Below are positions 50,882 to 61,027 of a stretch of DNA of 64,000 bases, one piece after another. The translations under genes and the position numbers were made by a program. This DNA comes from DATJFQ01 sp035495555 (GTDB taxonomy: Bacteria > Acidobacteriota > Vicinamibacteria > Vicinamibacterales > 2-12-FULL-66-21): assembly GCA_035495555.1 (NCBI GenBank), contig DATJFQ010000110.1, positions 1 through 64,000 of the forward strand, in the 5' to 3' direction. The notes below the pieces were generated by a model that had not been told where the DNA came from, made no database searches, and was given only the letters and a program-made list of their open reading frames with translations. Every line of letters begins with the position of its first letter. The first letter of the stretch is position 1.

Positions 50882-51595
50882 GTGAGAACCGTTATCCTCG
50901 CGGCGGCCATTCTTGGCCTGTCCAACTCCGTATCCGCGCAGGACGTCGCAGCGATCTCGGCGCCCTCAACCCCCGTGATCGTGACGACCGGAGAAGCCAG
51001 CCTGCAGCGCGCGCCCGACCGCGCATGGGTCACAATCGCAGCCGAGAGTCGAGCCCGAACACCGGAAGAGGCGCAACGCGCGAATACCACCGCGATGAGC
51101 GCCGTCAACGGGAAGCTCAAGGCATCGGGCATTGCCGCGGACGCGATTCAGACAATCGGCTACAACCTGCAGCCGGAGTACGACTACGCCAACGGAAAGC
51201 AGACGCTCCGCGACTACCTCGCGCGCAACGAAGTGCAGGTGCGTGTGGACGCGCTCGACCGGGTCGGGGAGGTCATTGCCGCGGCGGTTGGAAGCGGCGC
51301 GACGAACGTGAGCGGAATCCGCTTCGACCTGAAAGACCGGGCCGGCGCAGAACGTGAGGCGATGACGCGCGCCGTGGCGGACGGCGTTGCACGGGCGCAG
51401 GCGGCCGCGGCCGGCGCGCACGTTACCGTCGACCGCGTGCTCCGCGTCGAAGAGCAGCGCGACTTCAACCCGCCGCAGCCGCGCCCGATCGCGATGATGG
51501 CGGGCCAGGCGGCCGGCGCCGCAGCACCCGTGCCGATCGAGGCCGGTCAAATAGAGATCAGAGCGAGGGTCGTGGTGACGGTGGCTATCAAATAG
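50882..51595 (+). CDS. Exported SIMPL-domain (DUF541) protein
   Basis: This 237-residue periplasmic protein has a signal peptide (about 1-20, ending SAQ) and a SIMPL/DUF541 domain (about 30-237): VTTGEASLQRAPDRAWVTIAAESRA, then a YNLQPEYDY strand near 99, a DRAGAEREAMTRAVADGVARAQA helix near 152 and a final VVVTVAIK strand. Relatives form ring-like oligomers with uncertain function. The GTG start is supported by GAGAGG upstream. The gene ends against a heptad array. Confidence 0.9.
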   Translation: MRTVILAAAILGLSNSVSAQDVAAISAPSTPVIVTTGEASLQRAPDRAWVTIAAESRARTPEEAQRANTTAMSAVNGKLKASGIAADAIQTIGYNLQPEYDYANGKQTLRDYLARNEVQVRVDALDRVGEVIAAAVGSGATNVSGIRFDLKDRAGAEREAMTRAVADGVARAQAAAAGAHVTVDRVLRVEEQRDFNPPQPRPIAMMAGQAAGAAAPVPIEAGQIEIRARVVVTVAIK

Positions 51596-51603
51596 CGTTC
51601 ACG

Positions 51604-51714
51604 TCAACTACACAACTGCACAACTCCCGCCTCCCGCCTCCCGCCTCCCGCCTCGCACCTCGCGCTTCGCGCTTCGCGCTTCGCGTCTCCCGCCTCGCGC
51701 CTCGCGCCTCGCGC
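51604..51714. repeat. Composite heptad array, CAACTAC then CTCCCGC/CTCGCGC
   Basis: The array starts with two or three CAACTAC-like words, then about a dozen CTCCCGC, CTCGCGC and CTTCGCG words. It fills the gap between two convergent stop codons almost exactly. The second word is the reverse complement of the array at 26144-26327. Confidence 0.88.
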
Positions 51715-51715
51715 C

Positions 51716-52903
51716 CTACCCCTCACCGATCAGCGATTCCTGAATCGCGACTCGCAATTCAGGCGCGCGGGGCAGCCGGACGTCGAGATGCGTTGACGGG
51801 AGATCCTCGGGCAGGTCTTTGGCCGCGGTGACCCCGAGTTCCTTGAAGCGCCGCGCGGATGCGAGCACCCGCGAGTCCAGCGACCCGACGAACGCGTCGT
51901 ACGACGCTCCCGCTTTCTTCAAGTGGTCGCCCACCGCGCCGATGTGCTCCGCCATCGTCGACAGCCGTTCGTACAGCTCCCGGCCCAGTTGGCGGATCTC
52001 TTCCGCGTTTTTCGCCAGCCGCTGCTGCTGCCACGCGGCCGCGACCGTGCGAAGCAGGGCCACGAGCGTCAGCGGCGACGCCGGAATGACCCGCTGGTCC
52101 ACAGCGAAATCGAACAGCCCGGTGTCGTGCTGCAGCGCCGCCGTAAAGAGCGGCTCCGCCGGCATGAACATCACGACGAATTCGGGCGCCGGTTGGAAGC
52201 GCGACCAGTAGCTCTTCGCGGAGAGGCTGCGCAGATGGTCCCGCACCTGGCGCGCATGCTCCCGCAGCAGCGCATCGCGCAGCGAGTCCTCGGCCTCCGA
52301 CATCCGCAGGTACGCGTCGATCGGCACCTTCGAATCGATGACGATGCACGCCTCGTTCGGCAGCCTCACGAGAACGTCGGGGACGAGGCGGCGGCCGTCC
52401 TCCGTCACGGCGCTCTTCTCGACGAAGTCGCAGTAGTTGAGCATGCCCGCGCGCTCGAGCACCGTCCGGAGCTGCACTTCACCCCAGCGGCCGCGCTGAT
52501 TGGGCGATTTCAGCGCGCTCACCAGCGCCTGCGTCTGCTGGCGGAGCAGATGCTGCGTCTCCGCGACCGACTGCAGGTGTCCCTTGAGCGTCGAGTGCTC
52601 GCGGTCTGTTTCCCGCAGGTGATGTCCGAGCTTCTCGAGCGAGTCCTTGACCGGTGTGAACGATGTCGCCGCCAGCTTCAGGAAAGAGTCGTTGTTCTGC
52701 CGGAGAGCGTCGGACGAGAGCGCCGCAAATGTGTCCTTGAGCGTGTCGCGGGCCTGATCGACCAGAGCGAGCCGCTCCGACGCCGAGCGCCGTTCGGCAT
52801 CCAGCGTCGCCTGGAGCACGGCCGCCCGCCGTTCGGCCTTGAGCGCCCACACCAGGGCCGCCCCGCCGCAAGCGGCCAGCGCGACGACGACAGCGATGAT
52901 CAC
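51716..52903 (-). CDS. rmuC: DNA recombination protein RmuC
   Basis: This is a 395-residue inner-membrane-anchored protein of the RmuC family, thought to limit inverted-repeat rearrangements. An N-terminal helix (about 3-20) is followed by a coiled coil (about 22-130) and the RmuC nuclease-like core: GRWGEVQLRTVLERAGM near 138, VIDSKVPIDAYLRM near 188, SAKSYWSRFQPAPEFVVMFMPAEP near 229. The start is GTG with a TAAACT box 9 nt upstream. Given the many inverted repeats here, the presence of this gene is notable, though rmuC is common in bacteria. Confidence 0.94.
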   Translation of the reverse strand: MIIAVVVALAACGGAALVWALKAERRAAVLQATLDAERRSASERLALVDQARDTLKDTFAALSSDALRQNNDSFLKLAATSFTPVKDSLEKLGHHLRETDREHSTLKGHLQSVAETQHLLRQQTQALVSALKSPNQRGRWGEVQLRTVLERAGMLNYCDFVEKSAVTEDGRRLVPDVLVRLPNEACIVIDSKVPIDAYLRMSEAEDSLRDALLREHARQVRDHLRSLSAKSYWSRFQPAPEFVVMFMPAEPLFTAALQHDTGLFDFAVDQRVIPASPLTLVALLRTVAAAWQQQRLAKNAEEIRQLGRELYERLSTMAEHIGAVGDHLKKAGASYDAFVGSLDSRVLASARRFKELGVTAAKDLPEDLPSTHLDVRLPRAPELRVAIQESLIGEG

Positions 52904-52912
52904 GGTAGCCGA

Positions 52913-52918
52913 AGTTTA
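52913..52918 (-). promoter_or_regulatory. -10 box TAAACT for rmuC
   Basis: TAAACT on the minus strand ends 9 nt before the rmuC GTG. Confidence 0.3.
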
Positions 52919-52969
52919 GGCGAAAGCGGCCGAAAACTCAACGTTTTCTGTTCGCTGCGGCGGACGCGC

Positions 52970-52975
52970 TATAGT
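52970..52975 (+). promoter_or_regulatory. -10 box TATAGT, leaderless ThiF-like gene
   Basis: TATAGT ends 7 nt before the ATG at 52983. Confidence 0.5.
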
Positions 52976-52982
52976 GCGGTAC

Positions 52983-54125
52983 ATGGAGTTGCCGGCGCTG
53001 ACCACGCGCGATCTGCAGCGCTTCAGCCGCCACCTGCTGCTCCCCGAAGTGGGCGAGGAGGGCCAGCGGCGGCTCAAGAACGCGCGAATTCTGTGCGTCG
53101 GTGCAGGCGGCCTCGGTTCTCCCGCCGCGCTCTACCTCGCAGCGGCCGGCGTCGGCACGATCGGCATCGTCGACTTCGACGTCGTCGACTTCAGCAACCT
53201 CCACCGCCAGATCATTCACGGCACCTCCGATGTGGGCCGTTCGAAGCTGACGTCCGCGCGGGAGCGGATTGGCGCGCTCAATCCTGACGTCCACGTCGAG
53301 ACGATCGACGCGCCGTTCAAGGCCGCCAACGCACGCGAGATCGTGGACGGGTGGGATGTCGTCCTGGACGGGACCGACAATTTCGCTGCGCGATATGTCG
53401 TCAATGACGCCTGCGTGCTGTATGGCAAGCCGAACGCCTGGGGCAGCATCTTCAGGTTCGAAGGCCAGGCGTCCGTATTCGCCGCACCCGGGGGACCGTG
53501 TTACCGGTGCCTTCATCCCGAACCGCCCCCGCCGGGTCTCGTCCCGAGCTGTGCGGAAGCGGGCGTGCTCGGAGTGTTGCCCGGGATCATCGGCACGATC
53601 CAGGCGACGGAAGCCCTGAAGCTGGTTTTGCGCGTCGGCGAGCCGCTGATCGGGCGGTTCCTCATGTTCGATGCGCTCAAGATGCGCTTTCGCGAGATCA
53701 AACTGGCGCGCGACCCTGACTGCCCGATTTGCGGCACGAATCCGACAATCCGCGAGCTGTTCGATTACGACGAGTACTGCACGTCGTCGACTCCGGCTCA
53801 GAAGCGACCGACTGACGTGACCGTCCGGGAACTGAAGGAATTGATGGACGCCGGCCGTGCGCCGGCGATTCTCGATGTCCGGGAGCCGTTCGAAGCGGAG
53901 CTCTGCAGTATTCCCGGCGCGACGCTGATTCCTCTCGGTGAGCTGCCGCGGCGCCTCGACGAACTCCCGGGGGACGCCGACCTGGTCGTCCTCTGCAAAT
54001 CCGGGAGCCGAAGTGCCCGGGCGGTATCAATCCTGCGCGAAAAGGGCTTCAAACAGGCCCGCAATCTGGCCGGCGGCATCCTGGCATGGATTGATGAGGT
54101 GGACTCGAGCCTCACCCGCTATTGA
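52983..54125 (+). CDS. ThiF/MoeB adenylyltransferase fused to rhodanese
   Basis: This cytosolic two-domain enzyme of 380 residues adenylates the C terminus of a ubiquitin-like sulfur carrier and supplies sulfur to it. Residues 1-250 are E1-like: GAGGLGSPAALYLAAAGVG near 39, DFDVVDFSNLHRQ near 61 and zinc cysteines in GPCYRCLHP near 175 and DCPICG near 245. Residues 280-380 are a rhodanese with active cysteine in LCKSGSRSAR near 338. This layout is that of MoeZ/MoeB-rhodanese proteins in molybdopterin, thiamine or cysteine synthesis. It sits directly upstream of the SUF genes. Confidence 0.93.
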   Translation: MELPALTTRDLQRFSRHLLLPEVGEEGQRRLKNARILCVGAGGLGSPAALYLAAAGVGTIGIVDFDVVDFSNLHRQIIHGTSDVGRSKLTSARERIGALNPDVHVETIDAPFKAANAREIVDGWDVVLDGTDNFAARYVVNDACVLYGKPNAWGSIFRFEGQASVFAAPGGPCYRCLHPEPPPPGLVPSCAEAGVLGVLPGIIGTIQATEALKLVLRVGEPLIGRFLMFDALKMRFREIKLARDPDCPICGTNPTIRELFDYDEYCTSSTPAQKRPTDVTVRELKELMDAGRAPAILDVREPFEAELCSIPGATLIPLGELPRRLDELPGDADLVVLCKSGSRSARAVSILREKGFKQARNLAGGILAWIDEVDSSLTRY

Positions 54126-54186
54126 GTGCCGGATCCCGGAAATCCCTCGAATTTACGATTTCCCAAATCCGTCGGCCGCTTTCAGA

Positions 54187-54192
54187 TAAAAT
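54187..54192 (+). promoter_or_regulatory. -10 box TAAAAT ahead of the suf operon
   Basis: TAAAAT lies in an AT-rich patch between the ThiF gene and sufA, about 40 nt before the ATG at 54232. No convincing -35 box or operator for the Rrf2 regulator was recognised. Confidence 0.4.
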
Positions 54193-54231
54193 AGGACTGT
54201 TCTGGTCGTAGTTCGATTGCAAACGGTGCTT

Positions 54232-54585
54232 ATGGCTCACGCAGAGGAACGCACAGCGGACTTTCAAATCAGCGACAGCGCCGCCCAATTGATCCGAAAG
54301 ATGACGGCGCGGCAGAACCTGCCAGGCGGCGGCTTGCGCATCGGCATCAAGGCAGGCGGCTGCTCGGGACTGAGCTACACCTTCGCGTGGGAAGCGGCGC
54401 CCCGGGATGCGGACCACGTGTTCGACGCCGCTGACGGCGCCCGCGTCTTCGTCGATCCGAAAAGCTTCCAGTTCATCAAAGGGACGATGCTCGATTACGA
54501 CACGAGCCTGGTGAGCAAGGGATTTATTTTCAACAACCCGAACGCCAAATCCTCCTGCGGGTGCGGCAGCTCATTCAGCATCTGA
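54232..54585 (+). CDS. sufA: A-type iron-sulfur carrier (SufA/ErpA family)
   Basis: This 117-residue cytosolic carrier delivers Fe-S clusters to target proteins. The three conserved cysteines are present: one in KAGGCSGLSY near 43 and two in SSCGCGSSF near the C terminus. The start chosen is the ATG of MAHAEER; a TTG 15 nt upstream is possible. It heads the suf run and is followed by sufB after 40 nt. Confidence 0.93.
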   Translation: MAHAEERTADFQISDSAAQLIRKMTARQNLPGGGLRIGIKAGGCSGLSYTFAWEAAPRDADHVFDAADGARVFVDPKSFQFIKGTMLDYDTSLVSKGFIFNNPNAKSSCGCGSSFSI

Positions 54586-54625
54586 AGATTTCAGCGCGCG
54601 CCGACCAGGGCGCCGGGATTGATTC

Positions 54626-56071
<1,446 letters not shown>

Positions 56072-56080
56072 CTCCAGGCT

Positions 56081-56152
56081 GCCGCGAAGCGGCGGCAAGG
56101 CCAAAGGCCGTCGCGCGAAGCGCGTGAGCGCGTGGGGGTGGGCCCCACGCGC
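56081..56152 (+). promoter_or_regulatory. Two hairpins between sufB and sufC
   Basis: A small stem GCCGC/GCGGC lies at 56081-56093. A strong 10-bp stem GCGCGTGGGG/CCCCACGCGC with a 5-nt loop lies at 56128-56152. No T run follows, so they look like mRNA processing or stability structures rather than a full terminator. Confidence 0.55.
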
Positions 56153-56181
56153 ATCAATAATGCAGACAAAGTCGTAGTCAA

Positions 56182-56934
<753 letters not shown>

Positions 56935-56938
56935 TGAA

Positions 56939-57002
56939 AACTCCCAACTCCCAATTCCCAAGTTCCAAATAAGACAGTCTTGGGAATTGGGAATTGGGAA
57001 TT
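56939..57002. repeat. Near-perfect heptad-word hairpin inside the suf operon
   Basis: Arms 56939-56962 and 56979-57002 (24 nt each) pair with two mismatches around a 16-nt loop. The words are CTCCCAA, TTCCCAA and their complements. It starts 4 nt after the sufC stop and is the only array that clearly interrupts an operon. Confidence 0.95.
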
Positions 57003-57022
57003 AACGCGACCTTGATAGAACG

Positions 57023-58369
57023 ATGACCCAACTAGTAGAGAAAGCGCCCGCATTCAGTACAGCGCTCGAAAGGCGCACCCCTGTAGGCCCGCGATGGTTC
57101 GAAGACCTGAGAGGACGCGCAGCCGCAAGGTTTGCGCAGCTCGGCGTTCCCACCGTACGCGACGAAGAGTGGCGATTCACGAACGTTTCCCCCATCGCGT
57201 CGACGGAGTTCGCGCCCGCCGGGCCGATTTCCGGCGCGGCCGACCGGCTCGCGGAGCTGGCCTATGCCGATGCGGCCGTGCGGGTCGTCATCGTCAACGG
57301 CCGGTTCGACGCGACGCTGTCGAGGACGAAGCTGCTGCCGGGCGGCGCCAGCGCCGGATCGCTCGCGGAGGCGCTGACGGGGCACGCGGACGTCGTCCAA
57401 CGCTATTTCGGACAGGTCGCCGACTTCAGCCAGCGCGCCTTCGCCGCATTGAATACAGCGCTCGCTCAGGACGGCGCGTTCGTGCATGTCTCGGAAGGCA
57501 CGATTGTCGACGAGCCGATCCACATCGTCTACGTGACGGGTGCGGACGCGTCCCGGGTCATGGCGCATCCCCGCGCGCTCGTCGTCGCGGGTGCGGGCAG
57601 CCACGTGCGGGTCGTCGAGAGCTACGTCGGGGCGACGCGCGACGCCTATTTCACGAATGCCGTGTCGGAGATCTTCGTCGGCGAGAACGCCAGCCTCGAT
57701 CATTACAAGGTCCAGCAGGAGTCGTTCGACGCCTTTCACATCGGCAGCGTGCACGTGCACATGGCGCGCAGCGCGAGCTTTGCCTCGCACTCGTTCTCGC
57801 TTGGCGGAAAGCTCGTGCGAAACGACGCGTTCGCCATTCTCGACGGCGAGGGCGGCGACTGCACTCTGAACGGGCTGTACCTGTCGGATCGTGACCGGTT
57901 GGTCGACAACCACACGACGATCGACCACGCCAGGCCGCACTGCGGCAGCCACGAGGTCTACAAGGGGATTCTCGGGGGCACGTCGCGGGCGGTGTTCAAC
58001 GGCAAGATCATCGTGCGGCAGGATGCGCAGAAGACCGACGCGAAGCAGACGAACCGCGCGCTGCTGCTGACCGACGGCGCCACGATCAACACGAAGCCGC
58101 AGCTCGAGATCTTCGCCGACGACGTGAAGTGCACGCACGGTGCCGCGATCGGCCAGCTCGACGACGATGCCATTTTCTACCTTCGTACGCGCGGGCTGAA
58201 CTACGCGGAAGCGCGGGACATGCTGATCCACGCCTTCGCCGGCGACATCCTCAATCGGGTGCGGATCGAGCCGCTGCGGGAGGCGCTCGAGGCGGAACTG
58301 TTCGGGCAGCTCGCCCGCGACCTCGCCGAAGTCGACGCGAGAGGCACGACGGCACAGGCACAGCGATGA
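57023..58369 (+). CDS. sufD: Fe-S cluster assembly protein SufD
   Basis: This 448-residue beta-helix partner of SufB forms the SufBC2D scaffold. The N-terminal part (EEWRFTNVSPI near 49) leads into the SufD core: GAFVHVSEGTIVDEPIHIVYV near 151, NASLDHYKVQQES near 222, GEGGDCTLNGLYL near 275, HCGSHEVYKGILGGTSRAVFNGKIIV near 310 and HGAAIGQLDDDAIFYLRTRGL near 373. The ATG at 57023 lies 20 nt after a hairpin array. The stop overlaps sufS (ATGA). Confidence 0.95.
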   Translation: MTQLVEKAPAFSTALERRTPVGPRWFEDLRGRAAARFAQLGVPTVRDEEWRFTNVSPIASTEFAPAGPISGAADRLAELAYADAAVRVVIVNGRFDATLSRTKLLPGGASAGSLAEALTGHADVVQRYFGQVADFSQRAFAALNTALAQDGAFVHVSEGTIVDEPIHIVYVTGADASRVMAHPRALVVAGAGSHVRVVESYVGATRDAYFTNAVSEIFVGENASLDHYKVQQESFDAFHIGSVHVHMARSASFASHSFSLGGKLVRNDAFAILDGEGGDCTLNGLYLSDRDRLVDNHTTIDHARPHCGSHEVYKGILGGTSRAVFNGKIIVRQDAQKTDAKQTNRALLLTDGATINTKPQLEIFADDVKCTHGAAIGQLDDDAIFYLRTRGLNYAEARDMLIHAFAGDILNRVRIEPLREALEAELFGQLARDLAEVDARGTTAQAQR

Positions 58370-59604
58370 CCACAGTGCTGCGGACCGGATTGGACGTGGA
58401 GAAGGTCAGGGCGGATTTCCCGATCCTCTCCCGCAGTGTCCGCGGCCGTCCGCTCGTGTATCTCGACAACGCGGCGACCACGCAGAAGCCGGTGAGCGTC
58501 GTCGAGGCGCTCGCGCGGTACTACACGGATCTGAACGCCAACGTGCATCGCGGCGTCCACGAGCTCAGCGAACTCGCGACCGACGCCTATGAGCGCGCGA
58601 GAGAGCGCGTGCGGTCGTTTCTCAACGCGGCCGAGGCGCGAGAGATCGTGTTCACCCGAAACGCGACCGAAGGCATCAACCTGGTGGCGAACGCCTTCGC
58701 GCGCCCGCGGCTGAAGCCCGGCGACGAGGTCCTCATTTCCGCGATGGAGCACCACTCGAACATCGTGCCGTGGCAGCTCGCATGCGGCGCGACCGGGGCT
58801 CGGCTCGTCGTGGCGCCGATCACGGACGACGGAGAGCTCGACCTCGCCGCGTTCGAACGGCTCATCGGTCACCGAACGAGGCTCGTGGCCGTCACGCATA
58901 TGTCGAACGCGCTCGGTACGATCACGCCCGCACGGGAGATCGTACGGATCGCGCACGAGAAAGGCGTGCCGGTGCTGCTGGATGGATCCCAGGCGGCGTA
59001 TCACATGCGCGTGGACGTGCGCGCGCTCGACGCGGACTTCTATGTCGTGACCGGGCACAAGCTGTACGGCCCAACGGGCATCGGCGCGCTCTACGGGCGC
59101 GCGTCGCTGCTGGAAGCCATGGACCCGTTCCTCGGCGGCGGCGACATGATCGCGTCGGTGACGTTCGAACGGAGCACCTGGAACGAGCTGCCGTACAAGT
59201 TCGAAGCGGGCACACCCCACATCGCGGGTGCCGTCGGCCTGCACGCGGCGCTCGATTATATCGAGTCGATCGGGTTCGAGCGCATCGAGGAGCACGAGCG
59301 CGCGCTGCTGGAGTACGGCACGGCGCTGCTCAACGGCATCCCCGGCGTGCGGATCATCGGCACGGCACGACAGAAGGGCAGCATCCTCTCGTTCGTGATC
59401 GACGGCGTGCACCCGCACGACATCGGAACGATCGTGGATCGAGAGGGGATCGCCGTCCGGACAGGCCATCACTGCGCGCAGCCTGTCATGGAGCGGTTTG
59501 GAGTGCCGGCGACGGCGCGGGCGTCGCTGGCGATGTACAACACGGCCGGGGAGCTGGACGCGCTCGGTCATGCGCTCGAGCGCGTGCGCGCGATGTTCGC
59601 GTGA
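58366..59604 (+). CDS. sufS: Cysteine desulfurase SufS
   Basis: This 412-residue PLP enzyme releases sulfur from cysteine for cluster assembly. It starts inside the sufD stop. Motifs are YLDNAATTQKP near 29, FTRNATEGINLVA near 96, DGSQAAYHMRVDV near 206, the PLP lysine K232 in TGHKLYGPTG and the active cysteine C370 in RTGHHCAQP. The group II sequence fits SufS, which works with SufU encoded next. The stop overlaps sufU (TGATG). Confidence 0.96.
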   Translation: MTTVLRTGLDVEKVRADFPILSRSVRGRPLVYLDNAATTQKPVSVVEALARYYTDLNANVHRGVHELSELATDAYERARERVRSFLNAAEAREIVFTRNATEGINLVANAFARPRLKPGDEVLISAMEHHSNIVPWQLACGATGARLVVAPITDDGELDLAAFERLIGHRTRLVAVTHMSNALGTITPAREIVRIAHEKGVPVLLDGSQAAYHMRVDVRALDADFYVVTGHKLYGPTGIGALYGRASLLEAMDPFLGGGDMIASVTFERSTWNELPYKFEAGTPHIAGAVGLHAALDYIESIGFERIEEHERALLEYGTALLNGIPGVRIIGTARQKGSILSFVIDGVHPHDIGTIVDREGIAVRTGHHCAQPVMERFGVPATARASLAMYNTAGELDALGHALERVRAMFA

Positions 59605-60047
59605 TGGCTGACCTCAACGATCTGTATCAGGAGGTCATCCTCGACCACAACCGGCGGCCGCGGAACTTTCACGCGCTCGCGGGTGCGACGCATTCCGCCG
59701 AGGGCTTCAACCCGCTGTGCGGCGACCGCCTCACGCTGTACGTGCAGATCGATGGTGATCGGATCAGCGACGTCGCCTTCGAGGGATCCGGCTGCGCGAT
59801 TTCCAAGGCCTCGGCCTCGCTCATGACCGAAGCCGTCAAGGGAAAGACGCTCGCCGGCGCGCGGGCGCTCTTCGAACAATTTCATCAGATGGTGACCGCC
59901 GCGCCGGAGCAGGACGTCGAGGATCTTGGAAAATTGTGTGCGCTGGCTGGCGTGCGCCAGTTTCCGGTCAGGGTCAAGTGCGCGAGCCTCGCGTGGCACA
60001 CGCTGAAAGCTGCGCTGTCGCGCGAGACGAAAGCGTCCACGGAATAA
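59604..60047 (+). CDS. sufU: Sulfur-transfer/scaffold protein SufU
   Basis: This 147-residue SufU-type protein accepts sulfur from SufS using a zinc-bound cysteine. Conserved cysteines occur in NPLCGDRL near 39, GSGCAISKASASLM near 63 and RVKCASLAW near 127, the usual SufU spacing. It is used in place of the SufE protein of enterobacteria. Start and stop are set by the TGATG overlap with sufS and a 4-nt gap to sufT. Confidence 0.95.
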   Translation: MADLNDLYQEVILDHNRRPRNFHALAGATHSAEGFNPLCGDRLTLYVQIDGDRISDVAFEGSGCAISKASASLMTEAVKGKTLAGARALFEQFHQMVTAAPEQDVEDLGKLCALAGVRQFPVRVKCASLAWHTLKAALSRETKASTE

Positions 60048-60051
60048 CACA

Positions 60052-60447
60052 ATGCAGAGATTTCCCATGGTGCCTGAGGAACAGCCGCCGACGCCGGATG
60101 CGGGCCACGAGACGGATGCGCTGTTGGCGGATCCCGCAAAAACCAGCGAGCTGCACGACGCGATCGTCACGCAATTGAAGACCGTCTTCGACCCGGAGAT
60201 CCCGGTGAATATCTGGGAGCTCGGCCTGGTCTACGATGTGTTCGTCACCGCGGAAGGCGTTGCCGGAATCCGGATGACGCTCACCGCGCCGGGCTGTCCC
60301 GTCGCGCAGATTCTGCCCGTTCAGGTCGCCGACGCGGCGCGCCGAGTGCCGGGCGTTACGGACGCGAAGGTGGACGTCGTGTGGGAGCCCGCGTGGAGCA
60401 TGGACCGCATGTCGGACGCGGCAAAGCTCCAGTTGGGCCTCTGGTGA
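60052..60447 (+). CDS. sufT: SUF assembly protein SufT (MIP18/DUF59 family)
   Basis: This 131-residue cytosolic protein of the DUF59/MIP18 family assists Fe-S protein maturation. After an N-terminal extension of about 40 residues it has FDPEIPVNIWELGLVYDV near 45 and LTAPGCPVAQ near 80 with the family cysteine, ending VDVVWEPAWSMDRMS. An internal ATG at 60067 is an alternative start. It follows sufU by 4 nt and closes the SUF part of the cluster. Confidence 0.94.
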   Translation: MQRFPMVPEEQPPTPDAGHETDALLADPAKTSELHDAIVTQLKTVFDPEIPVNIWELGLVYDVFVTAEGVAGIRMTLTAPGCPVAQILPVQVADAARRVPGVTDAKVDVVWEPAWSMDRMSDAAKLQLGLW

Positions 60448-60544
60448 GCAAACCGGCGTCGCCGGGGTGCTCAGGGCCTCGTGCCTCGAATGGGTGCGTG
60501 GTGGCTCGTATGGGCGGCTTTCTTGGCCGCCGGGTCAGGAATTT

Positions 60545-60997
60545 ATGCTGAGGCTCTCGAAAAAAGCTGATTACGCGCTCATGGCGATGAAGCATCTCGC
60601 CGTGAAGTCCGACACGGCGACGATCAGCGCGCGCGAGATCGCGGCGGAGTACGAGATTCCCATCGAACTGATGGCGAAGGTGCTGCAGCGCCTCGCCCGG
60701 CGAGGGCTGCTCATCTCCACCCAGGGCACGCGCGGGGGCTACCGCCTGTCGAAATCGACCGCGTCCATCTCTGTCGCGGAGATCATCGAAGCCATCGATG
60801 GGCCGCTGACGGTGACGGCGTGCTCGACACACGACGATCAGTGCGGTCAGTACGCGAAGTGCAACGTTCGCGATCCGCTGTGGCGGATCAAGGATCGGAT
60901 TCTCGAGGCGCTCTCGACGTGTTCGCTCGCAGAGATTGCCGCGGAGCCGCCGCTCGAAGCCGGCGTTCGTCCGTTGACCCTGCGCCCCCGGGCGTAG
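60545..60997 (+). CDS. Rrf2-family Fe-S-sensing regulator (IscR/SufR-like)
   Basis: This 150-residue winged-helix regulator probably controls the surrounding Fe-S genes. The DNA-binding part (1-65; LRLSKKADYALMAMKHLA, then GLLISTQGTRGGYRLSK) matches Rrf2 proteins. Three cysteines, C93, C100 and C106 (spacing C-x6-C-x5-C), correspond to the cluster ligands of IscR (C-x5-C-x5-C), so it may bind a [2Fe-2S] cluster. The ATG has CAGGAA five bases upstream. It lies between sufT and an IscS-type desulfurase. Confidence 0.93.
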   Translation: MLRLSKKADYALMAMKHLAVKSDTATISAREIAAEYEIPIELMAKVLQRLARRGLLISTQGTRGGYRLSKSTASISVAEIIEAIDGPLTVTACSTHDDQCGQYAKCNVRDPLWRIKDRILEALSTCSLAEIAAEPPLEAGVRPLTLRPRA

Positions 60998-61027
60998 TTT
61001 CCGCAGGCCTGGCGCCTGCAGCCGCCT

